NCBI GenBank assembly: GCA_003427395.1
Contig: BFEA01000409.1
Location: 617,789 to 681,788 of the forward strand
Source of the DNA: Chara braunii
Lineage: Eukaryota > Streptophyta > Charophyceae > Charales > Characeae
Direction: 5' to 3'
DNA length: 64,000 nucleotides
The notes below the pieces were generated by a model. The model saw only the letters and a program-made list of their open reading frames with translations, was not told where the DNA came from and did not search any database. Below are positions 9,443 through 20,356 of the stretch, piece after piece (the stretch's first letter is position 1; each line of letters starts with the position of its first letter). The translations under genes were made by a program, and so were the position numbers.

Positions 9443-9634
9443 CTAGCTCTCTACAGGGTGATAGACTGGGTGCGGAAGCCCGATTACGACTCGGACGGTG
9501 TACGACCTCTCTCCTGCAAAACCCGTCAGTCGTCGTCTCACTATCGATTCCGCTAAGACTTCGTACTTCCACCAGTCCCTGCTAGCACCGACGAGTGTCA
9601 GCCCTATCTCTAGGTCTCGTGCTCTGTCAAACAC
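9443..9634 (-). CDS. Unrecognised small ORF in the array
   Basis: A 63-codon minus-strand frame ending at 9443, 4 bases before the next ORF begins at 9439. Its ERSYTVRVVIGLPHP end resembles the 'YEVVxxVxG' strands in neighbouring ORFs, so it may be another diverged unit or the upstream part of the 9137-9439 gene in a different frame. Confidence 0.3.
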   Translation of the reverse strand: MFDRARDLEIGLTLVGASRDWWKYEVLAESIVRRRLTGFAGERSYTVRVVIGLPHPVYHPVES

Positions 9635-9655
9635 AAGATGCCCAATCTCTTCCAG

Positions 9656-9895
9656 TCACCGAGGGATATCAAACCCTCTATCCTCTGAAATCACCGTGTA
9701 CAGGAAGACGCCCCTAGCCAACCAAGTACCAAAGTGTCGAATCGGTACGCTCGCTATCTCCTCTAAGTGTACCGGAAGAGGAACATCGAATCCCACAACT
9801 GTCTCTCTTGGCCCTGTCAGCTTCCTCACTTTATAGGTATTTGAATCGCGCGTCGGAACATAAGTCGACCATAGGTCCAAGCCACTCCTCATCAC
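9656..9895 (-). CDS. Unrecognised small ORF in the array
   Basis: A 79-codon minus-strand frame. 'SGLDLWSTYVPTRDSNTYKV' loosely resembles 'GSGLQSWWGSTLLGPDVHLW' at the start of the ORF at 25647-26141. Together with the 9443-9634 and 9137-9439 frames it may be a broken paralogue of that longer gene. Confidence 0.35.
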   Translation of the reverse strand: MMRSGLDLWSTYVPTRDSNTYKVRKLTGPRETVVGFDVPLPVHLEEIASVPIRHFGTWLARGVFLYTVISEDRGFDIPR

Positions 9896-9929
9896 GCCAT
9901 CTGTCTCACCGATGCAAGTACGAATGTCC

Positions 9930-10155
9930 CTAATCTCTAATCCGTGTCACCAACTCTATCATCTCGTGCCATCCGTATCTAGATAAGTTTTTCCCTATGA
10001 CTGGAGGAGTCCGAATCCCTTCAAACACTTCGATCTCAGTATCCCAACTAACTACCTTTCCTTCTTGTTGTAATCGTACCACCTCTCCTGCCACCAATCT
10101 AGCAGCACTCTTCCAAGCCCTCTCACTCAGTCCTCCCCTTGCCCGGTTTGCAGGA
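9930..10155 (-). pseudogene. Downstream part of an array ORF split by the nested chromovirus
   Basis: On the minus strand, the frame entering from the insertion site reads through a helix-rich segment (ERAWKSAARLVAGEVVRL) and then EIEVFEGIRTPPVIG. These correspond to WERAEEIVEGERDRLL and MIFEGIHKPSTPYQIV of the copy at 6467-6853. The upstream part is at 24692-24944, on the far side of the chromovirus. Removing the element and one copy of the TSD (CAGGA) puts the two parts in the same frame. The frame listed into 10448 continues into LTR sequence and is not native. Confidence 0.6.
10151..10155. repeat. Target-site duplication CAGGA (left)
   Basis: CAGGA immediately precedes the left LTR (10156). 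The identical 5-mer follows the right LTR at 24692-24696. Confidence 0.9.
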
Positions 10156-10471
10156 TGTAGCGGACCCATCAGGTGTGGTGCTCCGCTAGTAATAGAGATG
10201 GAGATGGAGGAAGAAGGGGGGAGCGAGATGGCACAACGCAACTCCCCACGCAAGACTCCAACGCACGTACTCCAAGATGTGCAAGTCAAGAATGATCCGA
10301 AAAACAGACAATGGCTGGGGTATACCCCAGCGGACTGACAGACTAGACTGGACTGGCTGGTACCAACAGAGGCACCGGCCTGGACTGGACTGGACTGCCC
10401 CCGAATAGAACACAGGCCTGTGAGAACAGACCAAGGGGCTGGTCTCACAGACCCACCAGAGGTCCACTACA
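10156..10471 (-). repeat. 3' LTR of nested chromovirus
   Basis: 316 bp, starting TGTAGCGGACCC and ending GGTCCACTACA. It aligns without gaps to 24376-24691, and I count about 14 differences, nearly all transitions. The left copy is next to TSD CAGGA. Confidence 0.93.
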
Positions 10472-11631
10472 CGATCATCGGCATGTGATGGATCGCCTAG
10501 ATACAAGCACGCTTCCGCGAAGAAGCGGAACTCTACCAAAGAAAAGAAAAACTGAGTAGTCTAGGATGCGGAGCGAGCTCCATACAAAGTCCATGCGATG
10601 CAACCTAGGTTAGAAAATGTCACAAAACAGCAATGTCACAACTAACAACTTAAGTAAAAGCAGGAGCAACTAACTACCATACATGTCCTAGGAAAGCAGA
10701 AGCAACTAACTAACATACATGTTCTAGGAAATCAGAAGCAACTAACTAACATACATGTCCTAGGAAAGCAGAAAGTAATGACAACTAGATCCTAGAATGT
10801 TGGAGGCAGTAGCCTCAGTCTGAGAGCAACAGAGCAACAACAAAACAACCATATCTCACAGGAGAAGTGTGTCGCAAACCAAAGGGTGGGATGGTCTCTG
10901 AGGGAGGCGAATGCAGCCTAGGGGTCGAAAACTCCTAAAGGCATCCACACATAGATAGCAGGGAGACACATGTCATCAGGCTCAATGGGGGTAGGGAACT
11001 CGGAGCGAACAGAACCAATGACCCTAACAGATAGACCATCAGGGCGGGTAAAGCTCGACTAAGGGGTGACCGCTATGGAGGGTCGACCATGCAAGGGAAC
11101 AAGGGAGCCTAGTATACTGGGCGCACCTAGATGAAGCATGCGGGGCGGCCTAACTAGGGCGTGAGGGCCGGCAGAGGGTAGAAAGATGATGGGTAAGGGA
11201 ATCATGCAGGTGACTCCTAAGGTGGGGAAGTCGGAGCTAGATCCGGAAGATGGGAAGCCAGAGCAATGCTACGGTCCCGATGCCTATACGTATACCAAGG
11301 GAAAGCCCAACTAAGAGGAACCCGGCTAAAGGGAGACCATCATGCGACACAAGCAGGGTATTGTACAGGGTAAAGTGGTAAGGGAGTGATGACGTCTGAA
11401 GTAGGCAGAGCTGATCGTGACGAAGTCTATGAAGCTGCCGATGACGTCCGCAATGAGAAGTCCAGAATGTCGTCGAGGAAGAGCCGCAACGTCGACGAGC
11501 TGAAGTAGCAAAACTGGAGTGGATGGAGTACTGAGAAGTCAAAGACGTGGGAAGGTAAGTCAGAGTCAATTGTTGTATCGAGCAGGATGACGACGAGTGC
11601 GTTGTGGACGCTCAGAAGCATCCGGCTGCTG
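10472..11631. other. 3' untranslated region of the nested chromovirus
   Basis: This lies between the integrase stop (11632) and the 3' LTR. It holds two or three copies of 'GCAACTAACTA(A/C)CATACATGT(C/T)CTAGGAAA' at about 10663-10770 (period 51) and no recognisable gene. Frames seen here are in other registers and lack similarity to known domains. Confidence 0.6.
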
Positions 11632-13089
11632 CTAAAGGTCAGCCTCAGATGGAGCAGGCTCGACTTTAGCGGTCTCCTCAGCTTGGGGAGAAGGAGGAGG
11701 GTCAGTGGGCTGAGGAGGAGCAGTGAACCCGACACGACGAGCACGGTCATAGGCACGCACCAACATGCGAGCTTGCTGCAAGTGCTCGAGGGGCTCCCAG
11801 GTAGCCTCCTCATCAGGGTAACCCTTCCAACGTACGAGATACTCGACGTGGGGATGGTTGTCGTCGGTGACTCGGCGACCAATGATGTCTGAAACGAGGA
11901 ACTCCTCGTGGCCGTCCACCATGATGGGTGGAGGGCGCTCGTATGGTCGTCCAGCGAAATGCTCAGATGGTCTGCGGTAAGGACGCAGTAACGAGACGTG
12001 GTAGACATCGTGCACACGAGTCTGGCGTAGGTAGTCGGGCAGCTTCACATGAAAGCTGACCGGGCTGGATGCCGTATCAGAACTGACGGCCTGGAGGATG
12101 CGGCATGGGCCAAAGAAGCGACGCCAAAACTTGCGAAGCGTGTCCGCTTCGAGCTGTAAGTGGCGAGTGTCGATAAGCACATCATCACCGACTTTGAATG
12201 GATGATCCATCCTCAATCGGTTCGCACGTGCTGCCATGCGAGTCTGGGAAGCGGCTATGTGCTCATGTGCGGTCTTCATGATCGACGTCATGTGTGCAAC
12301 CCAATCATCCAGCGCAGGACAACTCATGTCGGGATGCAACTGGGACGGTCGAAAGAAGTCCGCGGGAACACGAGGGTGGTAGCCGAGGTCGCAATAGTAA
12401 GGCGACATCCCCGTGGATGGCGAGACGGCGTGGTTGTAGGCTATCTCCGCGTGGGCAAGATGGAGATCCCACTGCTGGTCGTCACGAACAATCTTTCGGA
12501 GAATATCTCCAAGAGTCCTGTTCGTGATCTCGGTCTGGCCATCAGTTTGAGGATGGTAGGACGAGGAGAAGCGGAGCTGAGTGCCGTAAACCTCGTGGAA
12601 CCGTCGCCAGAATCGGCTGGTAAAGCGAGGGTCACGGTCAGATATGATGCTCAGAGGTAAGCTGTGGTCACGTACGACTCGGTCAAATACGATGTCGGCG
12701 ACCTCACGTGCACTGATGGCATAGCGGCACGGAACAAAGCATGCACGCTTCGTGAAGCGGTCGACGACGACCAGGATAGCATCATGACCTCGAGGGGTCT
12801 GAGGACGAAGGGGACCGATAAAGTCCATCGAGATGGACTGCCAACGACCCTAAGGGATAGGAAGAGGCTGGAGCAAACCATAAGGCAAGTGGTTCGCACT
12901 GTTCACCTCCTGACAGGTGGGACACTCTGCGACGTAGTCCTTCACAAAGTCCTTGCGCTTCGGCCAGACGTACAGGCGGCTCACACGAGCCAACGTCTTG
13001 TGGAAGCCCATATGACCGGCGGCTGCCTGGTCATGGAACTCTGCTACTACTCGGACACGTAGTTGTCCTGTCCAGTGGAGGGAACGCAA
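11632..13089 (-). pseudogene. Integrase with C-terminal chromodomain (nested chromovirus)
   Basis: This minus-strand frame inserts the cDNA into the genome. The H2C2 zinc-binding domain comes first (GHMGFHKTL … CPTCQE, 12890-13030). The DDE core follows, with MDFIGPL…VVVDRFTKRACF (first D), ISDRDPRFTSRFW (second D) and HPQTDGQTEITNRTL (catalytic E). A GPxRI-type linker (FFGPCRILQ) comes next, and a chromodomain at about 11760-11910 (EFLVSDIIGRR…YLVRWKGYPDEEATWEPLEHL) defines it as a chromovirus; such domains direct integration to marked chromatin. A TAG at 12850-12852 interrupts the frame between the H2C2 domain and the core. Downstream of the chromodomain is a Pro/Ala-rich tail. Confidence 0.92.
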
Positions 13090-13865
13090 ATACCGGGCTC
13101 TCTGGTGCCTTGTGAACCGTGCCAGTACACAAGACCGTTGTCCCCGAGAGAGTAGTTCGGGACGGCCTTGCCGCTCTGAAGGGTCGCGTGGATGTCGCGA
13201 TAGTCGGGGCAGTGGCGGTACTGAGTGCGAAACTCGTCGATCACCGAGNGGNGGACGGNGGTGACCGAGATGGAAGAGAGCTGGATGTGCTCCTGGTTGT
13301 GGTCAGAGGGACGGGATAAGGCATCTGCGACTCGATTAGTCTCACCCTTGATGTGCTCAGTGGTGAAACTAAACTCGGATAGGTCGCGCCACCAGCGAGC
13401 CTGTCGAGGAGTGAGTTTCGGTTTTGTCAGAAAAGCCTGGACAACAGAGTTGTCCTTACGCACCGTGAATGGTGCCCCGTGCAGGTAGTGACGCCAGTGC
13501 CGAGTGGCATAAACTACTGCGAGAACCTCACATTCATCAGCGGTGTAGTTTATCTCGGCGGGCAGGATCTGACGGGAGTAGGAGGCTATCGGACAATCAC
13601 CTGAGCGAGACTCGACAGTGCCGTCCTCGGCGATGGTAGGAGAATAGTCAATAGAAGGCTCGTAAGTAGCGGGACGAGTAGGCGTCAGTCGGGAGGCAGT
13701 GGGAGGGATAGGTGGTGGGAAGCGAGGGATATGAGGATGCGAGGAATCAGGAGAGGAGGGGAAGACCTGAGAAAGCACTGCTCCTACAGCAAAGTCTGAC
13801 GCATCGGTGGTAAGGGTAAAAGGGCGGTCAAAATCGGGTAGGTGAAGAACCGGTGCGCATGTCAC
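13047..13865 (-). pseudogene. RNase H region of the nested chromovirus pol
   Basis: This continues the RT frame after the stop at 14046. Typical gypsy RNase H motifs are visible: LTTDASDFAVGAVLSQ, INYTADECEVLAVVYATRHWRHYL and FSFTTEHIKGETNRVADALSR. A Pro/Ser-rich insert of about 60 residues lies between the first two motifs, which is longer than usual. Four ambiguous bases lie at 13250-13258. The frame is lost by a one-base shift near 13080, just before the integrase zinc-binding domain. Confidence 0.9.
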
Positions 13866-14045
13866 CGCCTTCTTGAGGGCGTGGAAGACGTCCTCGTGGA
13901 GGGGTGTCCAAGCCCAGGGTGGGTTCTTCCGGAGGAGGGTGGAGGTAAGGACGTAGGAATACCTAGCGTATCCCCGGATGAAATTACTATAGTAGCTGGT
14001 CAGGCCTAGGAACTTGCGAAGCTGCTTGGCGGATGTGGGGGCGGG

Positions 14046-15617
14046 TCACTCCGCCATAGCAGTGATCTTCTCGTCGTCCATGTGGAGACCCTGGTCAAAC
14101 ACGTAGTGTCCTAAGAAATTCACTTTGTGTTGGGCAAAGCGGCACTTGCTCAGCTTGGCGTAGAAGCCATGTCTGCGCAAGCGGTCAAGGACGTCGCGGA
14201 GGTATCTGAGGTGCTCCTCAAGGGTACGACTGTAGACCAGGATATCGTCGAGGTACACGAGAACGAACTGCTCCAGGATATCCCTGAAGATGTCGTTCAT
14301 CACCCTCTGGAAGGTGGCGGGTGCGTTGGTGAGACCGAATGGCATCACCGTAAACTCATAGTGGCCGAAGCGCGATCGGAACGCTGTCTTCAGCTGGTCG
14401 GTTGCAGCGACGTGGATCTGATGGTAACCGCTACGAAAATCAATCTTCGTAAAGAAGCGGTTGCCTGCTAGGCGGTCGAACAACTCATCGAAACGAGGCA
14501 TGGGGTAGCTGTTCTTAACCGTGTAGCGGTTGAGACCGCGGTAGTCGATGCAGAGACGAAGAGTTCCATCCGCTTTGCGAGCAAAGAGGACGGGTGCACC
14601 CCACAGGGAGTTGCTGGGTTTAATGAAACCCAGTCTCAGGAGCTCCTCAAGCTGACGCTTGAGTATGGTGGCCTCGAGGATCGGGAGTCTATAGGGTGCC
14701 TGATGGTGAACACGATAGTCAGACACAAGTTGGATGGAGTGCTCGACGTCACGCATCGGTGGGATGCCGGCGTACGAGAACGACGATGGGAAGACGTCGT
14801 GGTACTCTCGGATGAGGTCACGAACTGCGGGCTCCACGTCATCCGTATATCGTGCGAGTTCCTCAGCGTCGGCGTCAGCGCGCGACTGCGAGGTGGACTC
14901 GACGGACGATGGAGGGACGAAAGTAAAGATGAGATTCATGGAGATAGAAGGAGGATCTGGCTCCAGAGGGATGACCTCGGCGTCGGGACAGGGTGAATCA
15001 TAGTGTAAGAGATCCGTCACGTTCACCATAAAGAAGGTGACGTCGTCCTGTCGGATGAAGTGGGCGAACTGCCGAGGCGAGGTGACAGTGATAGAAGGAG
15101 GTGGTGTGGGCACGGAAGGCTCCGGGGGAGGAGGATCAGGGCGTGGTGTCGCGGTGGTACCTATGAAAGGTACACGATACGTCTGTCCACACTTCGTTTT
15201 GAGAACGAGAGTGTTGGTCGCACAATCGGCCTCGGTGCTGTGGAAGCACGGAGTGCCGAGAATGAAGTCGTACCCCGTCTCCATCACATCGAAATGTGCA
15301 GAGGAGCGGTGGCGACGAGACGCCGGGGAACGATCACTTGGCTCGAGAGTGAGGAAGAAAGGGAGGTCGGTGACCGTCTGATCGAAGAAGCGTTGGGTCT
15401 TGTCATCCCCTTGGGTAACGGAGATGGGAGTCGGAGACCCTGTCGTGGGTAAGCGGGCTTCTTTCACCACGCGTAGGTGAATAAAGTCGCCCTGAGAACC
15501 GGAATCCCACAGCGCTGAGTACACCCTCGTAGAGGTTCCGAGTCGTACGGGGATAATCGGTAGGGTGCGATCAGGGTCAGAGAGGATGGTGAGAAAGGCG
15601 ACGCAGGGTGGCGACAT
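14046..15617 (-). pseudogene. Retropepsin and reverse transcriptase of the nested chromovirus
   Basis: This 523-codon minus-strand frame starts with a retropepsin. The active-site triplet is DSG in YSALWDSGSQGDFIHL (residues about 34-49). A flexible Pro/Ser linker follows. The RT then has [52 protein letters not shown] and the catalytic YLDD in [14 protein letters not shown]. It stops at TGA (14046-14048), where a Trp codon is expected. The same frame resumes directly with the conserved KQLRKFLGLTSYYSNFIRGYA block (14045-13866) and on into RNase H. It is therefore one pol frame with a single nonsense change. Confidence 0.93.
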
Positions 15618-15861
15618 GGAGGGTGAGTCGCTCCTGACGAGCCTGGAGCATGCTCAAGTTCAGAAGAGAGGACACAACGTCCTCGCAAGTAGCGAGCTGC
15701 TCGTTACAACGGGCTGAGCGAATGGCTCGACGCGTCGGTAGTCGCGGCGGCGAAGGAGGGGAGACGGTGGTCTGTAGAGGCGCAGACGGTACTGCGACAG
15801 AGGGCTGAGTACACTCTGCCGAGTCGTGCGATACCTCGGCTCCAGTAGCGAGAGGGGCGAA
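15618..15861 (-). CDS. Upstream linker of pol (Pro/Ser/Ala-rich), cut by LTR3
   Basis: The minus-strand frame reading FAPLATGAEVSHDSAE… to ATLRRL connects the LTR3 insertion site to the protease. It resembles low-complexity gag-pol linkers and has a possible short coiled coil (NLSMLQARQERLTLHVATL) just before the protease start. Confidence 0.45.
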
Positions 15862-16737
15862 CCGCTGTCAGGCGGCCACAAGCAGTGCGCCGCCTGAAAT
15901 CTGCGGCTTTGGGGCTTAGGCTCAGGGACAAGTCTGTGTTTTGACGGTACTCTGGTATGATCAGGCAGCAGAAATTAGAGGAGCTCAGGGCACCCCTGAT
16001 TTTGGGCGCACTGAACCTTACGATTAACCCTCAAAGATGGCGAGATGGGTGGCCGCACTCGGCGCATCTAGGGACCGTCATTTCCGGCCTTTCAGAGGGT
16101 TAGACCCAGATTGGCCTGCCGCGGAGAGGCATCACGGAAACTGACCTCGCCGCAACGTTTTTGTGGCATACGACCGAGGCCGAAATGAGACCTCAAATTT
16201 TTGTCTATTTTAGTACCATAATTAAAGATGGGGAAAAGGGATTAAGACCAGTAGGGGAGAAGGAAAAAATATAATATCCCTTAATTTTTTTATTTTTCAC
16301 GGCATTTAATTCAAGGGGGAATACCCTTGTTATTTTATGTTCCCGGCAATGAAATTAAAAACATAGAAAAAGATTAAAAATGATAAAAGAGAAAAGAAAC
16401 AAAAGGAATTCGGCCATGTATTTAAACTTTCTCGGAATTTAATTTTGGAGAACTTACGATTAATTTACTATTTCCGACAATAGAATTAAGGAAATGGAAG
16501 AATGATGAAAAACAATGAAAGGGACGGGAACCCATGACTATTGGGAGATTGGCCTCATTTCGCCTCGATTACCCGCCATCAGCTCTGACCTCGGATTAAA
16601 CATCTTCCCCGGATTTTAACAGTTTTCACTACTATCGATGGTCGAGGTTCCTTGTGTCGCTTTCCCTGGTTTGCTTGATTACTAACATTACCGCAGTTGA
16701 AATGTTCTGAGAGCGGGAGTCGCATGGACAGCATGGG

Positions 16738-17290
16738 GTGGTGCTACGTTGGGTCAACTATGGTGTTTGGTTCGGTACGGATACGAGGGTTGTTACGGAG
16801 TGGCTACGTCCTACGGTGTCTGATGTGCTTCAGGTACGGTATGGGCCCGGTGACAGCGGTTTCACTACGGTGACTTATTTTCAGGTTTGGGACAGCTGCG
16901 GTGATTTATTCTCAGGGCCGGGGCCACTACGACAGTTATTCCAGGTTTGGAACCTTGGCGGCAGTTTATTTTCAGGTCCGGGATCATTGAGGCGGTTTAC
17001 TTCAGGTTCGGTACTATTCCCGCGCCGCTGCATCTTGTCATGTTCGACATATTTCAGGTACGGTATTGGTTCGGCATTGGCGTGGTACACGCCCCTGCAT
17101 CACTTTTAGGCTTGATCTTGGATCGGCATTGGCACGATATGGGTTACAGCATCTCCAAGCGATTACTTCAGGCTCTGCATTGGTGCGGTAACGATACAGT
17201 GTGTTGTACGGTGACAACACAGGCTGCTACAGCTTAAACCGATAATTCCCAGGTTCGGCATTGTTATGGCGACGACACAAACCCTTATTG
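16738..17290. repeat. GTACGG/GTACC-rich degenerate array in LTR3
   Basis: Units around 'GGTACGGTATTGG' and 'TTCAGGTTCGG' recur about every 35-45 bp. On the minus strand this corresponds to the GTACC array of LTR1 (2940-3560), which helps identify LTR3 as a relative in reverse orientation. Confidence 0.6.
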
Positions 17291-17990
17291 TTTGTGGCAA
17301 CTATATCTGGTGTAATTAGTGGGTTGGCACGTCTGTAGGCCTCTGAGGCTCGGTACAATCTCTCCAGGAACGGATACGGCGCAGGTATAGTTCGGGACTT
17401 AGCTGGCACAGTTATTTCCTTATTTCCTGATGCGGTACTCCGGTGTAGTTCGGGACCGCTAGTGTGGCCAGGCCTTACGTGGAAACCATTGTGTCGGTGC
17501 TTGAGACTGCAAGTGCCTCCTGTCCGCTGAGACCACTGTGCGGGCTGCAGACCACATATAGTCAAGCCAGTGAAGTGTCGGGGCCTATTGAGCAGTTGCG
17601 GAGACCAGGGGGACCAGGGCGAACTGGTGGGAGTGACCAAGGCGACCGTTGTCACAGCAGCGGGGAGACCAGAGGGAGAACAGGTCATTTGGGGATGGAG
17701 TAACGGCGCGACCAGGGAGAACGGGGCGCATAAGGGCGGGCGACCAGCGTGAACGTAGCTCGCTGGTGCTGCCATGGCTGTGAAAGCCATGGGTATGCAC
17801 CCATGAAGGAGAGACCAGAAAGGGAGATTCGGAGACTGAGGAACCGGAGGGAACGCAGAGGGAACGCAGTGTTTGGACCGCGACCACGGGAGACCGCAGC
17901 GGGACGGATTGTNCCCGTTCGCATGAGCAGGCGGGTTCCAGCCATGGCGGACACGGCTGGTACAACAAAGAGACCAAGACGGAGTGCATG

Positions 17991-18440
17991 TGCTGATGAG
18001 GATGGTGATCCCGCTGAAGGGAGAAACCGCTGGGCTACACTGCTGATGAGAACAGTGATCCCGCTGATGGGAGAAACCGCTGGGCTACACTGTTGATGAG
18101 AACAGTGATCCCGCTGATGGGAGAAACCGCTGGGCTACACTGCTGATGAGAACAGTGACCCCGCTGATGGGAGAAACCGCTGGATTACACTGCTGATGTG
18201 AATAGTGATCCTGCTGAAGGGACGAACGGTCGGATTACGCTGCTGATGTGAATAGTGATCCCGCTCATGGGATGAACGGCCGGGTTACGCAACTGATGTT
18301 AATAGCGATTCCACTAATGGGAGGAACAACCGGATTACACTACTGATGTGAATAGCTGGTCCACTGAGGAAACGAACAGCCACATTTCAATGTTGATGGG
18401 ATATGCCATCCGTTGATGGAGGAGCTAGTCGTATCCTGTT
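17991..18440. repeat. 50 bp minisatellite, about 9 units
   Basis: Units of exactly 50 bp start at 17991, 18041, 18091, 18141, 18191, 18241, 18291, 18341 and 18391, each with the core TGCTGATGAGAACAGTGATC. Units 2-4 are nearly identical, and divergence grows to the right, so the array seems to have grown from its left side. It has no counterpart in LTR1 or LTR2. Confidence 0.92.
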
Positions 18441-18763
18441 ATTGATCAAATTTGCACCTAGTTGAATCTACTCACGCTTCTCAGTGAAGACCGGAAGTTC
18501 GATTGGGATTGCTTAGCAATGACCCAGAGACTAATTACGAAAATGCCCCTGGCTTCAAGAATAGCACGACGCTGCACCGCTCCCTGACTGGAAAGGACAA
18601 GTACAAATTAGTCACCTTTCATTTTTATTTTTTTATTTTTTTATTTTTTTCTCCCTTCCTCTTCTTTCTTTTCCCCGCTTCTCTTTGAAATGCTTCAAGG
18701 CCGCTTGCCTGTTTGACCAACCGGGGATGCCCTACCAATAATCGACTAGACACTGTAGGTATG

Positions 18764-18765
<2 letters not shown>

Positions 18766-18834
<69 letters not shown>

Positions 18835-19129
18835 AAAGAACAACAGAAAGCGCAGACTATTGAGGCTGTGATCAGCAAAGAGAGAGAGGGGGGGGGAATG
18901 ACAGCACAGCAGAGAGAGAGAGAGGGGGACTGACAACACAACAGAGTGAGTGAGAGGGAGACCACACAGTGGGAGAGAGTGAGAGAGAGACTGCGCAGAG
19001 TGTGTGAGAGAGGGAGAGTGTGACAGTGAGAGAGTGTCTGAGAGAGGGAGAGTGTGACAGTGAGAGAGAAAGTGTGACAGAGTGTGTGAGAGAGGGACTG
19101 TACAGTGAGTGCAGTGAGAGAGAGACTGC

Positions 19130-19195
<66 letters not shown>
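18766..19195. repeat. AG and TG microsatellites
   Basis: (AG)n runs from 18766 to 18831, followed by degenerate AG/TG-rich DNA, then (TG)n at about 19132-19167 passing straight into (AG)n to 19195. Long Ser/Leu or Arg/Glu frames through this region are artefacts of composition. Confidence 0.95.
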
Positions 19196-19196
<1 letters not shown>

Positions 19197-19239
19197 CTGC
19201 AGAGTAAGAAGTCTGGTCACTTCAATTGACCTATCTAAA

Positions 19240-19900
19240 AGTTATTTGCTGTAAGTTCTCAGAAAACGAGTAGAGTTTTGGTTGAAACTCAAGATGATGT
19301 ATAACAAACGCTCGTGACTTGTAGCCTGAGCTTCCAAATGAAGATCGGGTTTCGCGCAGTTAAGGGGGACTTGAAAAGAAAGGTATTGACCGTTGGGATT
19401 TCGATTTTGGGAATGCCGCGACATCATAGCGCTCGATCCCACATGTGCCACTTTGATAAAAAATGGGGTATTTTCCATTTCCAGTGAGGTTGAACGGTTG
19501 GATGGGGAGACTGGGAACATGTGGATTGAATGAGAACCCGAGGGTAGTATCTGGGAGAGAAGAGAAGGCGTGAAGATGCCTATTGCAGTGGGCTCTCCCT
19601 GGAATACCTGGAACAGAGCCCGTGAGTTGACACACTGTTTACACTTGATTGGTGTGTTTGAAACTGAATCTGCAGTTTGCAGCTCACTCTTGACTGGTTC
19701 GCTTGGAACCAAGCCAGCGGACTGGCTCGCTAATTACTCTCCCTGAAATTATTTATTTATTTATTTGTTTATTTATTTATTTATCTCAAGGATCACACTT
19801 TTATCATATGATTTCGAAGTGGATCTCGTTACTCAGCTTCCAGAGCGGCGAGAGAGACGGCACAGGTAAGTGAGGGTGAAAAGAGAGTAAATGATAGTGC
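19240..19900. other. Unassigned part of LTR3
   Basis: Unique-looking sequence between the microsatellites and the ATTGG array. Minus-strand frames of 91-156 codons exist (19242-19712) but show no recognised domain. A TTTA-rich run lies at 19750-19785. Confidence 0.4.
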
Positions 19901-19909
19901 AGATCACTT

Positions 19910-20140
19910 CAGGCAGCAGCCTCTCATTGGCGGGTCAGGCAGCAGCCGCTCATTGGCGGGTTAGGCAGCAGCCTCTCATTCGCAGATCAGGTAGCGGCCT
20001 TTGATTGGGAGATCAGGCAACACCTACTCATTGGCTAATCAAATAGCAGTCACTCATTGGCTGGTCGTGCACTCTCTTCCCATTGGCCGATCAGGCAATG
20101 GCCACTCATTGGTTGATCAAGGACTCTCTAATCATTAGGA
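19910..20140. repeat. Tandem array with ATTGG (inverted CCAAT) in most units
   Basis: About nine units of about 26 bp follow the pattern AGGCAGCAGCC-T-CTCATTGGC-GGTC. The first three are well conserved and the rest drift. Almost every unit keeps CATTGG, so the minus strand carries a regularly spaced series of CCAAT boxes. Tandem growth explains the order; whether NF-Y-type factors bind is inference. Confidence 0.75.
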
Positions 20141-20356
20141 GATCATTCGCATAGTGCATTCGCAGCAGGCATTTCAACCCCCCCCACTCCCCTGCTGGTC
20201 GCTGAGGACCTCGGAAGCGGGCGCAGCGAGTGACAGGGGTTGTTGCCCTTGGCTTCAGCGAGCGGCAGGCGACCCCTCCCCGGGTTCCCTCACACCGCGA
20301 CGGAGATGTCGGGAAACCCACTACTAAGGAGGGCGCAGGTGTACACTGCACCGTGG

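Larger units (their letters stand above)
15866..20294 (+). mobile_element. Inverted, diverged copy of the giant LTR (LTR3), apparently solo
   Basis: Read on the plus strand it begins TGTCAGGCGGCC and ends GGGTTCCCTCACA, the reverse complement of the ends of LTR1 and LTR2. The last 120 bp on the right match the LTR start clearly (GGGGAGGGG, CGCTGAAGCCAAGGGCAA, GCGCCCGCTTCCGAGG). Internal similarities include a GTACC-rich array and an A/T-rich block. ACCGC flanks both sides (15861-15865 and 20294-20298), giving a 4-5 bp TSD. No PBS follows the end, so this is best read as a solo LTR inserted between gag and pol of the chromovirus. At 4.4 kb it is longer than LTR1 and LTR2 because of minisatellite and microsatellite growth. 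Confidence 0.8.

Noticed and set aside
12160-12660. 166-codon plus-strand frame
   Set aside because: Antisense shadow of the integrase core.
17991-18440. CRISPR-like regular repeats
   Set aside because: Units are contiguous 50 bp tandem copies without unique spacers, in a eukaryotic LTR.
18625-19220. Ser/Leu-rich proteins up to 162 residues
   Set aside because: They are translations of AG/TG microsatellites.
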